Below are positions 51,113-59,583 of a stretch of DNA of 64,000 bases, one piece after another. The stretch comes from Deltaproteobacteria bacterium (GTDB taxonomy: Bacteria > Desulfobacterota > Desulfuromonadia > Desulfuromonadales > Geopsychrobacteraceae): NCBI GenBank assembly GCA_024280335.1, contig JAJRQI010000061.1, positions 98,465-162,464 on the forward strand. The letters run 5' to 3'. Both the position numbers and the translations under genes were made by a program. Under the pieces are notes generated by a model. That model saw only the letters and a program-made list of their open reading frames with translations, was not told where the DNA came from and did no database searches. The first letter of the stretch is position 1; the number at the start of each line of letters is the position of its first letter.

Positions 51113-51141
51113 AACGGTCGCTCCATTCGGGGCGGCCGTTT
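51113..51141 (+). terminator. Terminator after acnB
   Basis: AACGGTCGCTCC and GGGGCGGCCGTT pair with two G-T pairs around a short loop, followed by TT and then mixed sequence. Moderate. Confidence 0.55.
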
Positions 51142-51254
51142 TAGCTGTTGTGCTATTGCGGGAGTTACGCTGTAACCGTCTGCTTTGGCTTGCTTTCATC
51201 GACCCTTTCGGTTAAATATGTTTGCCTGTGATATGTGTTGATTGTGCTTTGTTA

Positions 51255-51396
51255 GTAACTACTCAGCATAATCTGAACTGATTGGCAAAAACGTCTGTCA
51301 TCCCCGAATGATTCTATCGGGGATCCATGGTTTTAAGTCTGGATTCCCGATTACACCCTCGGGAATGACGGATTAATTATTGTGCTGAATCGTTAC
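51255..51396. mobile_element. 142-bp IS66-type MITE with 8-bp target duplication
   Basis: Starts GTAACTACTCAGCATAAT and ends ATTGTGCTGAATCGTTAC. Exact direct repeats CTTTGTTA flank it at 51247-51254 and 51397-51404. Inside is the GTCATCCCCGAATG ... CCCTCGGGAATGAC inverted repeat, the same core as at 31759-31890. Non-coding. Confidence 0.87.
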
Positions 51397-51427
51397 CTTT
51401 GTTATGGATTGCCGTTGAGGGATTGTT

Positions 51428-52426
51428 ATGAAATTTATTGTTTTTTTTCTTGCCACGTTTTCGCTTATTCTCTTCTGGCCGTTTTCTTCTGCCTGGGCCG
51501 AACCACCCTCCCGGGTTGAATTAGCAACTCTGGCGGTGTCGATCGGTTATCGGGTTGATCAGCTCGATTGGAGCATTGCAGGCAATTCGGCGGGGGGAAA
51601 TCCGAATGTTCTTTCTGCCTTGACCTGGCGCGATATTGAATCCGTCCAACTGCAACTGACAGGCAGGCAAGTGTTCAATGCCTCGCCCTGGACTGAAGCA
51701 GATCCCATTATTCAGACCCGGATTGCTTACGGGACAGTCATTTCCGGTTCCAATCAAGACTCCGATTATGCCGGGGATAACCGGACCCTGGAATGGTCCC
51801 GATCGGTGAACAGTGCCGACAAGGGGTATACTTTCGATATTTCCGGTGCTGTCGGTGCCAGATTTGACAAAGTGGCAAACCGTTTTTCCATGATTCCGTT
51901 GTTAGGCTATTCTTTCCATATTCAAGACCTGTCGATTACTGACGGCTATCAAGCCTTTTCTGATGATGTAATTCACGACACCTATTTCCCTACGGCAACC
52001 GAGCATCCTCCGGCAGTGGGGCCGATTTCCGGGTTGGACAGTTCTTATACCGCCTACTGGTATGGCCCATGGATTGGCTTGACCGTCGAAACCGAGCCTT
52101 TGAGCCGGTGGAAAATAGCCCTGACCGGAGAATATCACTGGGTCGAGTATTTCGCCGAGGCAAACTGGAATCTGCGCACCGATCTGGCCCAGCCGATCAG
52201 CTTTGAGCACGACGCACGCGGTACCGGGCAGGTCTGGTCGCTGGAGAGCGAATATGTCTTCACCGATCGCTGGTCGCTGCTGCTCTCCGGCAACCTTCAA
52301 TCTTGGCAGACCGACCCTGGTAGCGATACCACTTACCGGGCCGACGGAGCCCGTGGCGGAACGCGGCTGAATGAAGTGAGCTGGGATTCTTTCGCGCTGA
52401 TGAGCGGCCTACGCTATCGGTTTTAA
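51428..52426 (+). CDS. Outer-membrane beta-barrel protein (omptin-like size)
   Basis: A 332-residue exported protein. Signal peptide MKFIVFFLATFSLILFWPFS with cleavage near AWA-E. The mature part consists of alternating amphipathic strands (VELATLAVSIGYRVDQLDW, QTRIAYGTVISG, TGEYHWVEYFAEANWNL, LESEYVFTDRWSLLLSGNLQ) and ends in Arg-Phe (SGLRYRF), the aromatic C-terminal signature recognised by the BAM complex. Strand number and length suggest a barrel of about 10 strands, like omptins or related porin-like proteins; the omptin catalytic residues are not evident. No ribosome-binding site of note except TTGAGGGATTGTT upstream. Confidence 0.75.
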   Translation: MKFIVFFLATFSLILFWPFSSAWAEPPSRVELATLAVSIGYRVDQLDWSIAGNSAGGNPNVLSALTWRDIESVQLQLTGRQVFNASPWTEADPIIQTRIAYGTVISGSNQDSDYAGDNRTLEWSRSVNSADKGYTFDISGAVGARFDKVANRFSMIPLLGYSFHIQDLSITDGYQAFSDDVIHDTYFPTATEHPPAVGPISGLDSSYTAYWYGPWIGLTVETEPLSRWKIALTGEYHWVEYFAEANWNLRTDLAQPISFEHDARGTGQVWSLESEYVFTDRWSLLLSGNLQSWQTDPGSDTTYRADGARGGTRLNEVSWDSFALMSGLRYRF

Positions 52427-52458
52427 TTGACTGACGGATTCCTTATTGCTGAGGTGAA

Positions 52459-52546
52459 AATCCCCCTCAATCCCCCTTTGTTAAAGGGGGAGGCTGACAT
52501 TCCGTGCGGCATTCCCCCCTTTAACAAAGGGGGGCGAGGGGGGATT
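52459..52546. repeat. 88-bp nested palindrome (CCCCCTTTGTTAAAGGGGG)
   Basis: Two arms, AAATCCCCCTC ... and ... GAGGGGGGATT, each contain the internal palindrome CCCCCTTTGTTAAAGGGGG (52471-52490) or its inverse (CCCCCCTTTAACAAAGGGGG). It lies between two convergent genes and may act as a bidirectional terminator or be a dispersed repeat; one copy only is in the window. Confidence 0.7.
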
Positions 52547-52577
52547 ATGACTCTTTTCGAACAGTGCAAATCCAGAT

Positions 52578-53225
52578 TCATTCAAACTGTTGCTTAAAAC
52601 GCTGAAATTCTGTTTTCAGTTCCGTCACCTCATCCCGAAGCTGGGTCAATTCTTCTTCCATTTCTGCAAAAGATTTTCCCACTGGTGCTGACGCTACGGG
52701 CAATTCCGGCGAGGAGTCTTCTTCAGAGACCGTACCTGCGAGCAGATGCGCGTAGCGATGTTCTTTGCGGCCAGGTTGCCTGGCCAGTTTGCAGATCAAA
52801 GGTGGTTCTTTGTCGATCAGTTCCTGCAGCACCGCATCCGCATCATCCAAACTGGACAGCGGCGCCATGCGATCTGCACGCGATCGAATCTCGCCGGGGG
52901 TTTGCGGTCCTCGTAACAGTAATTCGGCCAGAATCGCTAATTCCTGTTCTTCCAGATAGAGGCGCTCCCGCAGGCTGTGACGATATTTTACCACCCGGCT
53001 GCCGGTTCCCTGCGATTGCATCGCCAGCCCTTTTTTGCGCAAGGTTTCGACCGCATCCAGTGTTTCGGTTTCAGTCAGTTGCAGGACCGGATCACGGTTC
53101 GATTTCTGGTTGCAGGCGTTGGTCAAAGCGTTGGGGCTTAGCGGATAGTAGTCGGGTGTCGTCAGCTCTTTTTCGATGAAGGCACCGAGCACCCGCACTT
53201 CAATCTTATTCAGCAGTATCTCCAT
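52578..53225 (-). CDS. YceH-family protein (DUF480)
   Basis: A 215-residue protein with two winged-helix-like domains. It opens with the hallmark IEVRVLGAFIEKELTTPDYY and LSPNALTNACNQKSNRDPV; the middle has LLLRGPQTPGEIRSRADRM; a coiled coil closes the C-terminus (FAEMEEELTQLRDEVTELKT). The family may bind DNA but its role is unknown. The start overlaps the end of the DedA gene by 20 bases. Last of the DedA-HD operon. Confidence 0.92.
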   Translation of the reverse strand: MEILLNKIEVRVLGAFIEKELTTPDYYPLSPNALTNACNQKSNRDPVLQLTETETLDAVETLRKKGLAMQSQGTGSRVVKYRHSLRERLYLEEQELAILAELLLRGPQTPGEIRSRADRMAPLSSLDDADAVLQELIDKEPPLICKLARQPGRKEHRYAHLLAGTVSEEDSSPELPVASAPVGKSFAEMEEELTQLRDEVTELKTEFQRFKQQFE

Positions 53226-53847
53226 GATTGTCTTCTCCAGAGTTTAATCCGAGGCCGCGACGCAGCCAATAATGCACAAGTGTCACCAGTAAAGCCGACA
53301 GAACCAGCAGGCCGAAGCGGGCGGATAAACTTTGCGCCTGCTGCCAACTGGCACCACCGAGAAATCCGAGGCCGGGATAAGCGAGTCCCCAGAGGATCGC
53401 GCTGATCAGTGAAAAACGGCAAAACGGCCGCCCCGGCATGCGCGACAGTCCGGCAATGAAGGGGGTGATGCCGCGGATCGGACCGAGAAAGCGGGCAAAG
53501 AAGATACTTTTTCCGCCGTGCGAATTGAAAAAACGTTCCGCCTGGGTGACCAGCTTCCGGTGTTTTTGAAAACTGCGTGAGGCGAGCAACCTGCCGCCGA
53601 CATGTTCCCCCAACCAGTAGCTGAGCAGATCACCGAGCAGCGCACCTGCCGCAGTGACCAACATCAGACTCGGGAGTGTGCCTTTGCCGTGAAAGGCCAG
53701 CAGCCCGGCCAGCACCACCAGGCTGCTCCCCGGCATCAACAGGCCGACCATCGGCAAAGACTCTGCGAAGGCGATCAGAAACAGCAGCAGCAGGTAGAGA
53801 TAGCCGTTTGGGAGCAACTCGACGATTTGCTGCAGCCATTCCATCAT
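53206..53847 (-). CDS. DedA-family membrane protein
   Basis: A 213-residue inner-membrane protein. The SNARE-associated/DedA motifs are FAESLPMVGLLMPGSSLVVL and FFNSHGGKSIFFARFLGPIR, the latter with the Arg-Phe-Pro-type core, in this case RFLGPIRG. Members act in lipid-carrier (undecaprenyl phosphate) recycling or membrane homeostasis. It overlaps both the HD gene (4 bases) and the YceH gene (20 bases), so all three are translated together. Confidence 0.9.
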   Translation of the reverse strand: MMEWLQQIVELLPNGYLYLLLLFLIAFAESLPMVGLLMPGSSLVVLAGLLAFHGKGTLPSLMLVTAAGALLGDLLSYWLGEHVGGRLLASRSFQKHRKLVTQAERFFNSHGGKSIFFARFLGPIRGITPFIAGLSRMPGRPFCRFSLISAILWGLAYPGLGFLGGASWQQAQSLSARFGLLVLSALLVTLVHYWLRRGLGLNSGEDNHGDTAE

Positions 53848-54416
53848 CCGCTGAGCTCCGGTTCGAATTTACGCTGCCAACGATCAAAGACCTGTCCTTT
53901 GCCTGCGCCGAACTTTTCCAGATTTTTGCGTACTTTGATCGCAGATTTTTCTTTGTGTCGTTTCTTCCGGTCTTTGGAATAAAACAGGTCGGCGTAGCAG
54001 ATGATCTGCTCCTCTAGGGTTTGCGGCAGCATGTCCCGTTCCGGTAAAGGTAAGCTCTGGGAACGGATTTCTTCGACCGTCAGGCCGATGCCGATATGTC
54101 GTTCGCAGACCAGTGCGTGCCTTGGCAGCCCTTCAGCCTCAAGCAGTTGTCGGCCTTTGACGCCGTGGCAGAGGTAGGGGCCAGTACCGAAGCAGCCGAG
54201 TGACGGGGTGTCGGTTAAAATGATGCCGATATCATGAAGCATTGCTGCTTCCGCGATAAACTGCAGATCCAGCGGCTGAGAATTTTGTAGGGAACGAGCA
54301 ACCTTCAACGCTCGGCGGGTGACCAGGCGGCCGTGGTCAAGTTGCACCTGCCAAGCCTCGGGGTGTGATTGGTAATGTTTGCGGATAATATCTGCCGGTC
54401 GAACTTTTGCTGTCAT
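53844..54416 (-). CDS. HD-domain phosphohydrolase
   Basis: A 190-residue cytosolic protein. The metal-binding HD motif is AMLHDIGIILTDTP near residue 59; H27 in HGRLVTRRA and a downstream Asp in ICYADLFYS (about 150) complete the site. It resembles the small HDIG-type hydrolases that act on nucleotides or tRNA ends; the substrate is unknown. The C-terminus is strongly basic (KDRKKRHKEKSAIKVRKNL). First of the HD-DedA-YceH operon and overlaps DedA by four bases. Confidence 0.85.
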   Translation of the reverse strand: MTAKVRPADIIRKHYQSHPEAWQVQLDHGRLVTRRALKVARSLQNSQPLDLQFIAEAAMLHDIGIILTDTPSLGCFGTGPYLCHGVKGRQLLEAEGLPRHALVCERHIGIGLTVEEIRSQSLPLPERDMLPQTLEEQIICYADLFYSKDRKKRHKEKSAIKVRKNLEKFGAGKGQVFDRWQRKFEPELSG

Positions 54417-54423
54417 CGGGGTA

Positions 54424-54996
54424 TCAATTTTTATCGCCGGCCGGGCGAACGATCTCGACGAAACTGGCTACCATCTCCTCAAAAATCGGCAGAAGCTCAT
54501 CAAAGCGGTCCGTCGGGAAATCGAGCGAAATGATGAAATCGCGTTGTCGACCTTTCAGGGCAATCGTCGTGTGACCACTGTCTGTATCGTGGCCGAGTAA
54601 TTTCAGCGCCTTTCCTGCCGGGTATTCGACGTTTTCGATCTGACTCGATTTCAGCTCCGGCCTGGTGGCAAGAAAACCGCTGAGCAGATCGGGTAAGGTT
54701 TTTTGTCCATCAGCCTCAGTACTGCGGATCAGAAAAGTACCGACGCTGGAATTTTCATGCATCAGGTCTTTGACTGCCCATGCGACCGTGTCGGCCCGAT
54801 ATCCCGGTGAGGAGACCGGGATTGCCTGGAGTTGCCAGTCGAGCGGGTGTTTGATGGCAAAGTATAGCCGGGCGTCGATATAGAGCTGCTCTTTAAAGTT
54901 GCTGGAGTTCTGCTTGCTGAGTATCGACGGTGCGCAGGCGGAGAGCATCAGCGTCGCAAGCAGGACGATTGTCGGCAGTATCCGTCGCCTGAGCAT
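54424..54996 (-). CDS. Lipoprotein of unknown function (PsbP/DUF-like fold)
   Basis: A 190-residue lipoprotein: RRRILPTIVLLATLMLSAC gives a lipobox with Cys at 21. The mature part has IDARLYFAIKHPLDWQLQ and YPAGKALKLLGHDTDSGHTT, an alpha-beta pattern similar to PsbP-like or DUF1795-type stress-related proteins. No further assignment. It lies 8 bases upstream of the HD gene (7-nt spacing) and 3 bases after the ferredoxin gene, so it may share their transcript. Confidence 0.7.
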   Translation of the reverse strand: MLRRRILPTIVLLATLMLSACAPSILSKQNSSNFKEQLYIDARLYFAIKHPLDWQLQAIPVSSPGYRADTVAWAVKDLMHENSSVGTFLIRSTEADGQKTLPDLLSGFLATRPELKSSQIENVEYPAGKALKLLGHDTDSGHTTIALKGRQRDFIISLDFPTDRFDELLPIFEEMVASFVEIVRPAGDKN

Positions 54997-54999
54997 CGG

Positions 55000-55191
55000 C
55001 TATTCTTCCCAGGTGATGCAGGCAACCGGGCAGTTATCCATCGCCTCTTCAATCTTCTCTTCCGTATCTCCGGTCGGGTTGTGGATGCCGGCTTTATGTT
55101 CCGAGACCATGTGGAACACATTCGGGCAGATACGGGTGCAGGTTTCGCAGCCGATACAGGCTTCTTCATCAAGATAGGGGGTTCTGGCCAT
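55000..55191 (-). CDS. [4Fe-4S] ferredoxin, Desulfovibrio-type monocluster
   Basis: A 63-residue electron carrier. The cluster motif CIGCETCTRICPNVF is near residue 13 and the closing cysteine in MDNCPVACITWEE near 55, the pattern of Desulfovibrio ferredoxin I (CxxCxxC...CP), which binds one [4Fe-4S] cluster, with a disulphide pair possible. It starts at ATG 55191, with GAGG 6 nt upstream; a TTG at 55197 is part of that spacing. Possible electron acceptor for the Kor enzyme or others. Confidence 0.9.
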   Translation of the reverse strand: MARTPYLDEEACIGCETCTRICPNVFHMVSEHKAGIHNPTGDTEEKIEEAMDNCPVACITWEE

Positions 55192-55364
55192 AGTCAACCT
55201 CTTTGTCGGGATCTGGAGTGCGGAATAGTTACCTATTCCCTAACAATGATTATCCATTATTTAGGACTGGTTTATCAAACCTTCATTTCGCTTTTTTGAG
55301 AATTGTGGTAGTTAGATAATTTAAATGATGATTTTTTTGCTTAGTGAACCAACGGGAGCTATTT

Positions 55365-56897
55365 GTGGCCAAAGTGGTTGGTCTGCGGACGGAAATATTG
55401 ACAACGATCACCTTGCTGCTGGGGGCATCCTTGCTGCTCGGTGGAGTGTTGATGCTCCGCTTGACGGAACAGAACCTGCTCAATCAGCGAGTTTCGCAGT
55501 TAAGTGCCCTGACACAAACCTTGGCGACTTCGTTGTTGCTTAATCGGTCCAGCACTGAAAACTCATCACTCTCTGCACAGTCTGCTCAACAATTACTTAA
55601 TAAATTACCTGCCGCCTTACATCATCAAAGTTGGCGGGTCTATGACCAGAATCTAAAGTTGCTGACTTCCTTTGACGCCGATGTCAGCGAATCACTGACC
55701 GAAGCAGCGCTGCAACGCCTCAAACTTTCGGGAGAGTTATCCTGGCAGGTCTTCTTTCCCTCTTTGCTTCAAATCTACAGCGATGCCGGCGCCTGGGCCA
55801 GATACGCAATTCCATTGACGCGGCTCAACCAGTTTCAAGGCATTCTTGAAATTCATTTTTCACTGCAGGATATTCGGAATCGTCTGCGGCTGTCGCTGCG
55901 GATGATCCTGATTTATGTGCTGGTTTATGGTGCCATCCTGGTACTGGTCGGTTATTACCTGATGCAACGTAACGTCGTTGCTCCGGCCAAGAACCTGCTG
56001 CGGGCCACCGAAGATGTACGACAGGGAAATCTGGATACTCGTCTGCCGGTTGCCGGGCCCTCCGAGATTGCCGACCTGGCAATAGCCTATAACGAGATGG
56101 TTGATGTGTTACGCGCCAGTCGCCTGGAAACCCGTGAGCATATTCAGGAACTTAAGCAGACCAACGAACAGTTACGGCAGGCACGCGACGAACTGTTTCG
56201 CAGCGAAAAACTGGCTTCTGTCGGTCAATTGGCCGCAGGTCTCGCGCATGAGATCGGAAATCCGCTGGCGGCCCTGATCGGTTATCTGGAAATTATTAAA
56301 TCGCAGCTATCATCAACGTCCCATCGAGATGTTCTGCAGCGATCACTGGTCGAAGCCGGGCGGATCGATCTTCTGGTTCGGGAGCTTCTCGACTTTTCCA
56401 GGCCGTCAGACGATCTCTATGAAAAACTGGATCCGGCGAAGTTGCTGTCGGCAACGGTTGAGCTGTTGAAGCACCAAGGTGTTTTCAAACGGTTGACGGT
56501 TGCTGATCAATTACCTGAATCCCTGCCGGATGTTAACGGAAGCCATCACAAACTACAGCAGACGTATATCAATCTGCTGCTGAATGCTGCGCAGGCTTGC
56601 GCTGAGGGCGGCAGGATTGTTTTGTCCGCTGGCTGTCAGGATGACAGTGTCTGGATTAAGGTGACGGATAATGGTTGTGGTATCGAAGAAAAAGATTATG
56701 GCAAAATTTTCGATCCCTTCTTCACCACTAAAGAGCCGGGAAAGGGCACCGGCCTTGGCCTGGCAATCTGCCATCGTGCGATGGAAGAGTTCGGTGGCCG
56801 TATCGAGATGAAATCGATTGTCGCTGAGGGGAGTGAGTTCATGATTCATCTGCCGATCGATCGTGAAGCTGTAAAAGAGGTGAAAAAAGTGCATTAG
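55365..56897 (+). CDS. Sensor histidine kinase, HAMP type, no adjacent regulator
   Basis: A 510-residue membrane kinase. A first membrane helix (residues 8-32, ILTTITLLLGASLLLGGVLM), an extracytoplasmic region of about 140 residues, a second helix (residues 178-200), a HAMP domain (DVRQGNLDTRLPVAGPSEIA), coiled coil, HisKA with phospho-acceptor GLAHEIGNPLAALIGYLEII, and an HATPase with NLLLNAAQACAEGG and GKGTGLGLAICHR. The sequence resembles NtrB/AtoS kinases, which partner sigma54 activators, yet none follows. I chose GTG 55365 because GGGAG precedes it by 6 nt. The pilin genes start 131 bases downstream. Confidence 0.93.
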   Translation: MAKVVGLRTEILTTITLLLGASLLLGGVLMLRLTEQNLLNQRVSQLSALTQTLATSLLLNRSSTENSSLSAQSAQQLLNKLPAALHHQSWRVYDQNLKLLTSFDADVSESLTEAALQRLKLSGELSWQVFFPSLLQIYSDAGAWARYAIPLTRLNQFQGILEIHFSLQDIRNRLRLSLRMILIYVLVYGAILVLVGYYLMQRNVVAPAKNLLRATEDVRQGNLDTRLPVAGPSEIADLAIAYNEMVDVLRASRLETREHIQELKQTNEQLRQARDELFRSEKLASVGQLAAGLAHEIGNPLAALIGYLEIIKSQLSSTSHRDVLQRSLVEAGRIDLLVRELLDFSRPSDDLYEKLDPAKLLSATVELLKHQGVFKRLTVADQLPESLPDVNGSHHKLQQTYINLLLNAAQACAEGGRIVLSAGCQDDSVWIKVTDNGCGIEEKDYGKIFDPFFTTKEPGKGTGLGLAICHRAMEEFGGRIEMKSIVAEGSEFMIHLPIDREAVKEVKKVH

Positions 56898-56944
56898 TGA
56901 CTATGCAATACTTGCATAATAGGTCATGTTTATTAAGTTTAGTT

Positions 56945-56989
56945 TTGTAATTACAATAGGTTGAATTGTGGAATAAAGATTGCTATATG
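56945..56989 (+). promoter_or_regulatory. Candidate promoter and operator of the minor-pilin cluster
   Basis: TTGAAT (56961-56966) and TATATG (56984-56989) are 17 nt apart, 40 nt before fimT/U. A perfect 12-bp palindrome TTGTAATTACAA lies just upstream (56945-56956), and ATGCAATACTTGCAT (56904-56918) is another. Confidence 0.45.
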
Positions 56990-57028
56990 TAAATGTCACG
57001 TAAACAACCCGCAAGCGATGGATGAATT

Positions 57029-57544
57029 ATGAGAATCAGGTTGAACAACAATCGGGGCTTTACTTTGGTCGAGGTTATTGTCGTTGTGGCGCTTATCGGT
57101 ATTTTGGCCGGGACTGCGGCGTTTTATGTCAACAGGTACCTGCCGGTCTATCGATTGCGTGAAGCGACCAGGGATATGGCTTCGACGTTACAGCAGGCTC
57201 GTTATGAGGCAGTGCGTAGAAGTAACCCTTGTGTTGTTTCCTTCAATTCCAATGGTTTCGATTACCTTTCGTTTGTCGATAATAATCAGAATTTCCAGTT
57301 TGATGCTGGTGATGTTCAGTTGAATGCTGTGCTGTTGGCAAATTACCAGTATGTCAATTTTGGCCCCCTGGGGATTACTTTTATCAACAATGGTGCTGGT
57401 GAGCCGACCGTTGGGTTTAATAATCGAGGCTTGTCAATCGATATGCTTGGGGCGGCAGTCAATGGTCTTGTCGATTTGCAGAACACTCAAGGTCACAGCA
57501 GGCAGGTTGTTGTAAATCCGGCCGGCAATGTCCGAATACAGTAA
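57029..57544 (+). CDS. Type IV pilus minor pilin FimT/FimU (GspH-like)
   Basis: A 171-residue pseudopilin. The prepilin peptidase site is NNRGFTLVEVIVVVALIGIL: cleavage after Gly, then a methylated Phe, then a Glu at position 5 and a long hydrophobic helix. The GspH-type beta domain follows (ARYEAVRRSNPCVVSFNSNG). With PilV, PilW, PilX and PilY1 it forms the priming complex at the pilus tip. First of the cluster. Confidence 0.9.
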   Translation: MRIRLNNNRGFTLVEVIVVVALIGILAGTAAFYVNRYLPVYRLREATRDMASTLQQARYEAVRRSNPCVVSFNSNGFDYLSFVDNNQNFQFDAGDVQLNAVLLANYQYVNFGPLGITFINNGAGEPTVGFNNRGLSIDMLGAAVNGLVDLQNTQGHSRQVVVNPAGNVRIQ

Positions 57545-57565
57545 ATAACCGAGGGATTGGTACTG

Positions 57566-58429
57566 ATGCGTCTTCTTTCTAAAAATACTGGTTTTTCCCT
57601 TATCGAGCTACTGATCGCTATGGTTCTGACCGGGATCGTTTCTGTTGCGGTTTTCAGCCTGTTTATTTCGCAAAATCGCTCCTTTGATGTGCAGGAACAG
57701 AGGGTCGCCCTGCACCAGAATCTGCGGGCAGCAATGGAGATTATGCAGCGCGACCTGCGCATGGCCGGGTTTGATCCGACGGGCGCGGATAATTTCTTGG
57801 TTACTGATGTGCGCAATAGGGATCAGGCTTTTGTTCTGGACCCCAACGGTGAAGGAGCCATTCAGTTTACAGCTGATCTGAACGCAAATGGCACAGCGGA
57901 CGTCGGAGAGACCTTTGATTATTCTATTGATGATCCGGACGCTGATCTCATCCCGGATTTAAGGCGGAATGATGGAACTGGCCAGCAAATGCTCGGCGAA
58001 GGGGTGGAGGTGCTTCGCTTTGCCTACGCATTTACCGATAGTACCGGCGTTTTAGTGATGAATCCTAATGCTACGCTGCTTGAAACCCCCGAACCTCTTT
58101 GGGCGTTTGACGGAGACAGTGACAATCTTCTCGACGCCGCACTGGATACAAACGGCAGCGGCACCATCACCACCGCTGATAATGGAGGCGGGTTAGCATT
58201 GACAAATTTCAATGATTCGACTGGGAATCCTTTGCCAGCAACTGTGCAGCTGGATCGCATCCGCGCAGTAAAAATCTGGATGCTGGGTAGAGTTTTGCAA
58301 CCGGACCCGCAATATCAGCCGGGCAATCTGATCTATAAGGTGGGCAACAGAAATTTCAATCATCCTAATGATAATCTCCGCCGAAAAGTACTGACTTCGG
58401 TTGTCAAATTTCGCAATTTGGGACTTTAA
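57566..58429 (+). CDS. pilW: Type IV pilus minor pilin PilW
   Basis: A 287-residue minor pilin. Type III signal LLSKNTGFSLIELLIAMVLT with cleavage after Gly. The long mature domain (RVALHQNLRAAMEIMQRDLR ... FDYSIDDPDADLIPDLRR) is PilW-like. It carries an Asp/Asn/Gly-rich stretch (DLNANGTADVG and DGDSDNLLDAALDTNGSG) resembling calcium-binding loops. Starts at ATG 57566; the TTG at 57557 is alternative. 21 nt after the previous gene and 3 nt before pilV. Confidence 0.9.
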   Translation: MRLLSKNTGFSLIELLIAMVLTGIVSVAVFSLFISQNRSFDVQEQRVALHQNLRAAMEIMQRDLRMAGFDPTGADNFLVTDVRNRDQAFVLDPNGEGAIQFTADLNANGTADVGETFDYSIDDPDADLIPDLRRNDGTGQQMLGEGVEVLRFAYAFTDSTGVLVMNPNATLLETPEPLWAFDGDSDNLLDAALDTNGSGTITTADNGGGLALTNFNDSTGNPLPATVQLDRIRAVKIWMLGRVLQPDPQYQPGNLIYKVGNRNFNHPNDNLRRKVLTSVVKFRNLGL

Positions 58430-58432
58430 CTA

Positions 58433-58942
58433 ATGGACGCGAAAAATATACAGAGCGGTTTTACGCTGATTGAAGTGTTGCTGGCGATCGTAATTTTTTC
58501 CTTCGGAATTCTAGCTCTAGCTTCCATGCAGATGACCTCTTTGCAGGGGGATGATCGTGCCAATATCGGCTCGGAGGCCACGACCATTGCCGGGGACAAG
58601 CTCGAAGAGTTGATGACAATGGCCTATGCCGATCCGGCACTGCTCGATACTGATGGCGATGGTACGAACCAGGATACGGCACCCGCTGATGGTGTAGATG
58701 ACAATGGCGGGAATTTCGGTCTACTGGATGTCCCACCTCCTTTTGGTGCGGCGGGTGTTACTGCGGATTATTTCGAACGCTCCCTCGGTACTCAGGGGAA
58801 TTACTTTGTCTACTGGAACGTTGCCGTTGATGAGCCGGTGCAGAACTCGAAAAGGATCACCATTATCGTGCAATGGACAGGACAGGACGCGCAAAACCAC
58901 CAAGTGGTTCTCAATACGGTCAAGCCGCAGTTGAATGAATGA
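58433..58942 (+). CDS. pilV: Type IV pilus minor pilin PilV
   Basis: A 169-residue minor pilin with the signal QSGFTLIEVLLAIVIFSFGI and Glu 5. It contains the LxALASMQMTSLQGDDRANI segment typical of PilV, then an acidic loop LLDTDGDGTNQDTAPADGVD that looks calcium-binding. 51 nt separate it from the chosen pilX start. Confidence 0.9.
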   Translation: MDAKNIQSGFTLIEVLLAIVIFSFGILALASMQMTSLQGDDRANIGSEATTIAGDKLEELMTMAYADPALLDTDGDGTNQDTAPADGVDDNGGNFGLLDVPPPFGAAGVTADYFERSLGTQGNYFVYWNVAVDEPVQNSKRITIIVQWTGQDAQNHQVVLNTVKPQLNE

Positions 58943-58993
58943 AAGAGGCTTATGTTGAAATTGGAAAAGATTTTGCCAGTGAATGAGGCTGTT

Positions 58994-59524
58994 ATGAAGA
59001 ATCTATCTCGACAGTTGAACAATGACCGGGGCTCGATCATGTTGATGACCCTGCTTATCCTATCCCTGATGACGATTCTCGGTTTGTCAGCCAGTAAAAC
59101 CACCCTGTTTGAAATGCAGATCAGTACCAATCAAACAGCCTACAAACAGAACTTTTACGGTGCTGAAGCGGCTATCGGCGAGGGTATGCAGATTTTGCAA
59201 GATACCGATCTGGAAAATAATGCCCCAGTGTGGGTGCAACCTTTCGGCGCCGGAATTTTAACCACAGGGTTTGGGGGCACCGAAGTTGCCGATGTTTACA
59301 CTGATGCGATCTGGGTTGCTAATGCTCAAAATGCTCAGGCACCGCCAAGTCTGGATCCATTGCCGGCAGTTCCCCCACAAATAATGAGCGCTTATCGGGG
59401 GATCGCTCCCGGCAGCTCTTTGGATCTTGGTGCGACCCGCATCCATTCGTACGACGTTTACGGACGCGATCGGCAAAACAACGGCCTGGCGATTATCAAG
59501 ATGGCGTATAGAAAAGCGTACTGA
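58994..59524 (+). CDS. pilX: Type IV pilus minor pilin PilX
   Basis: A 176-residue protein of the PilX type. NNDRGSIMLMTLLILSLMTI has the basic leader, Gly cleavage site and hydrophobic helix but the residue after Gly is Ser, and there is no Glu 5, as in other PilX proteins. The mature part is NQTAYKQNFYGAEAAIGEGM and more. I started at ATG 58994, with GAGG 5 nt upstream, because it gives the compact leader; the ATG at 58952 gives 14 extra residues. Confidence 0.85.
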   Translation: MKNLSRQLNNDRGSIMLMTLLILSLMTILGLSASKTTLFEMQISTNQTAYKQNFYGAEAAIGEGMQILQDTDLENNAPVWVQPFGAGILTTGFGGTEVADVYTDAIWVANAQNAQAPPSLDPLPAVPPQIMSAYRGIAPGSSLDLGATRIHSYDVYGRDRQNNGLAIIKMAYRKAY

Positions 59525-59583
59525 ACTTTCGGATTCTCGAATGGTTCCGGCGGTGGAAATCACTCCAACTTCGGAGGTTGTTT

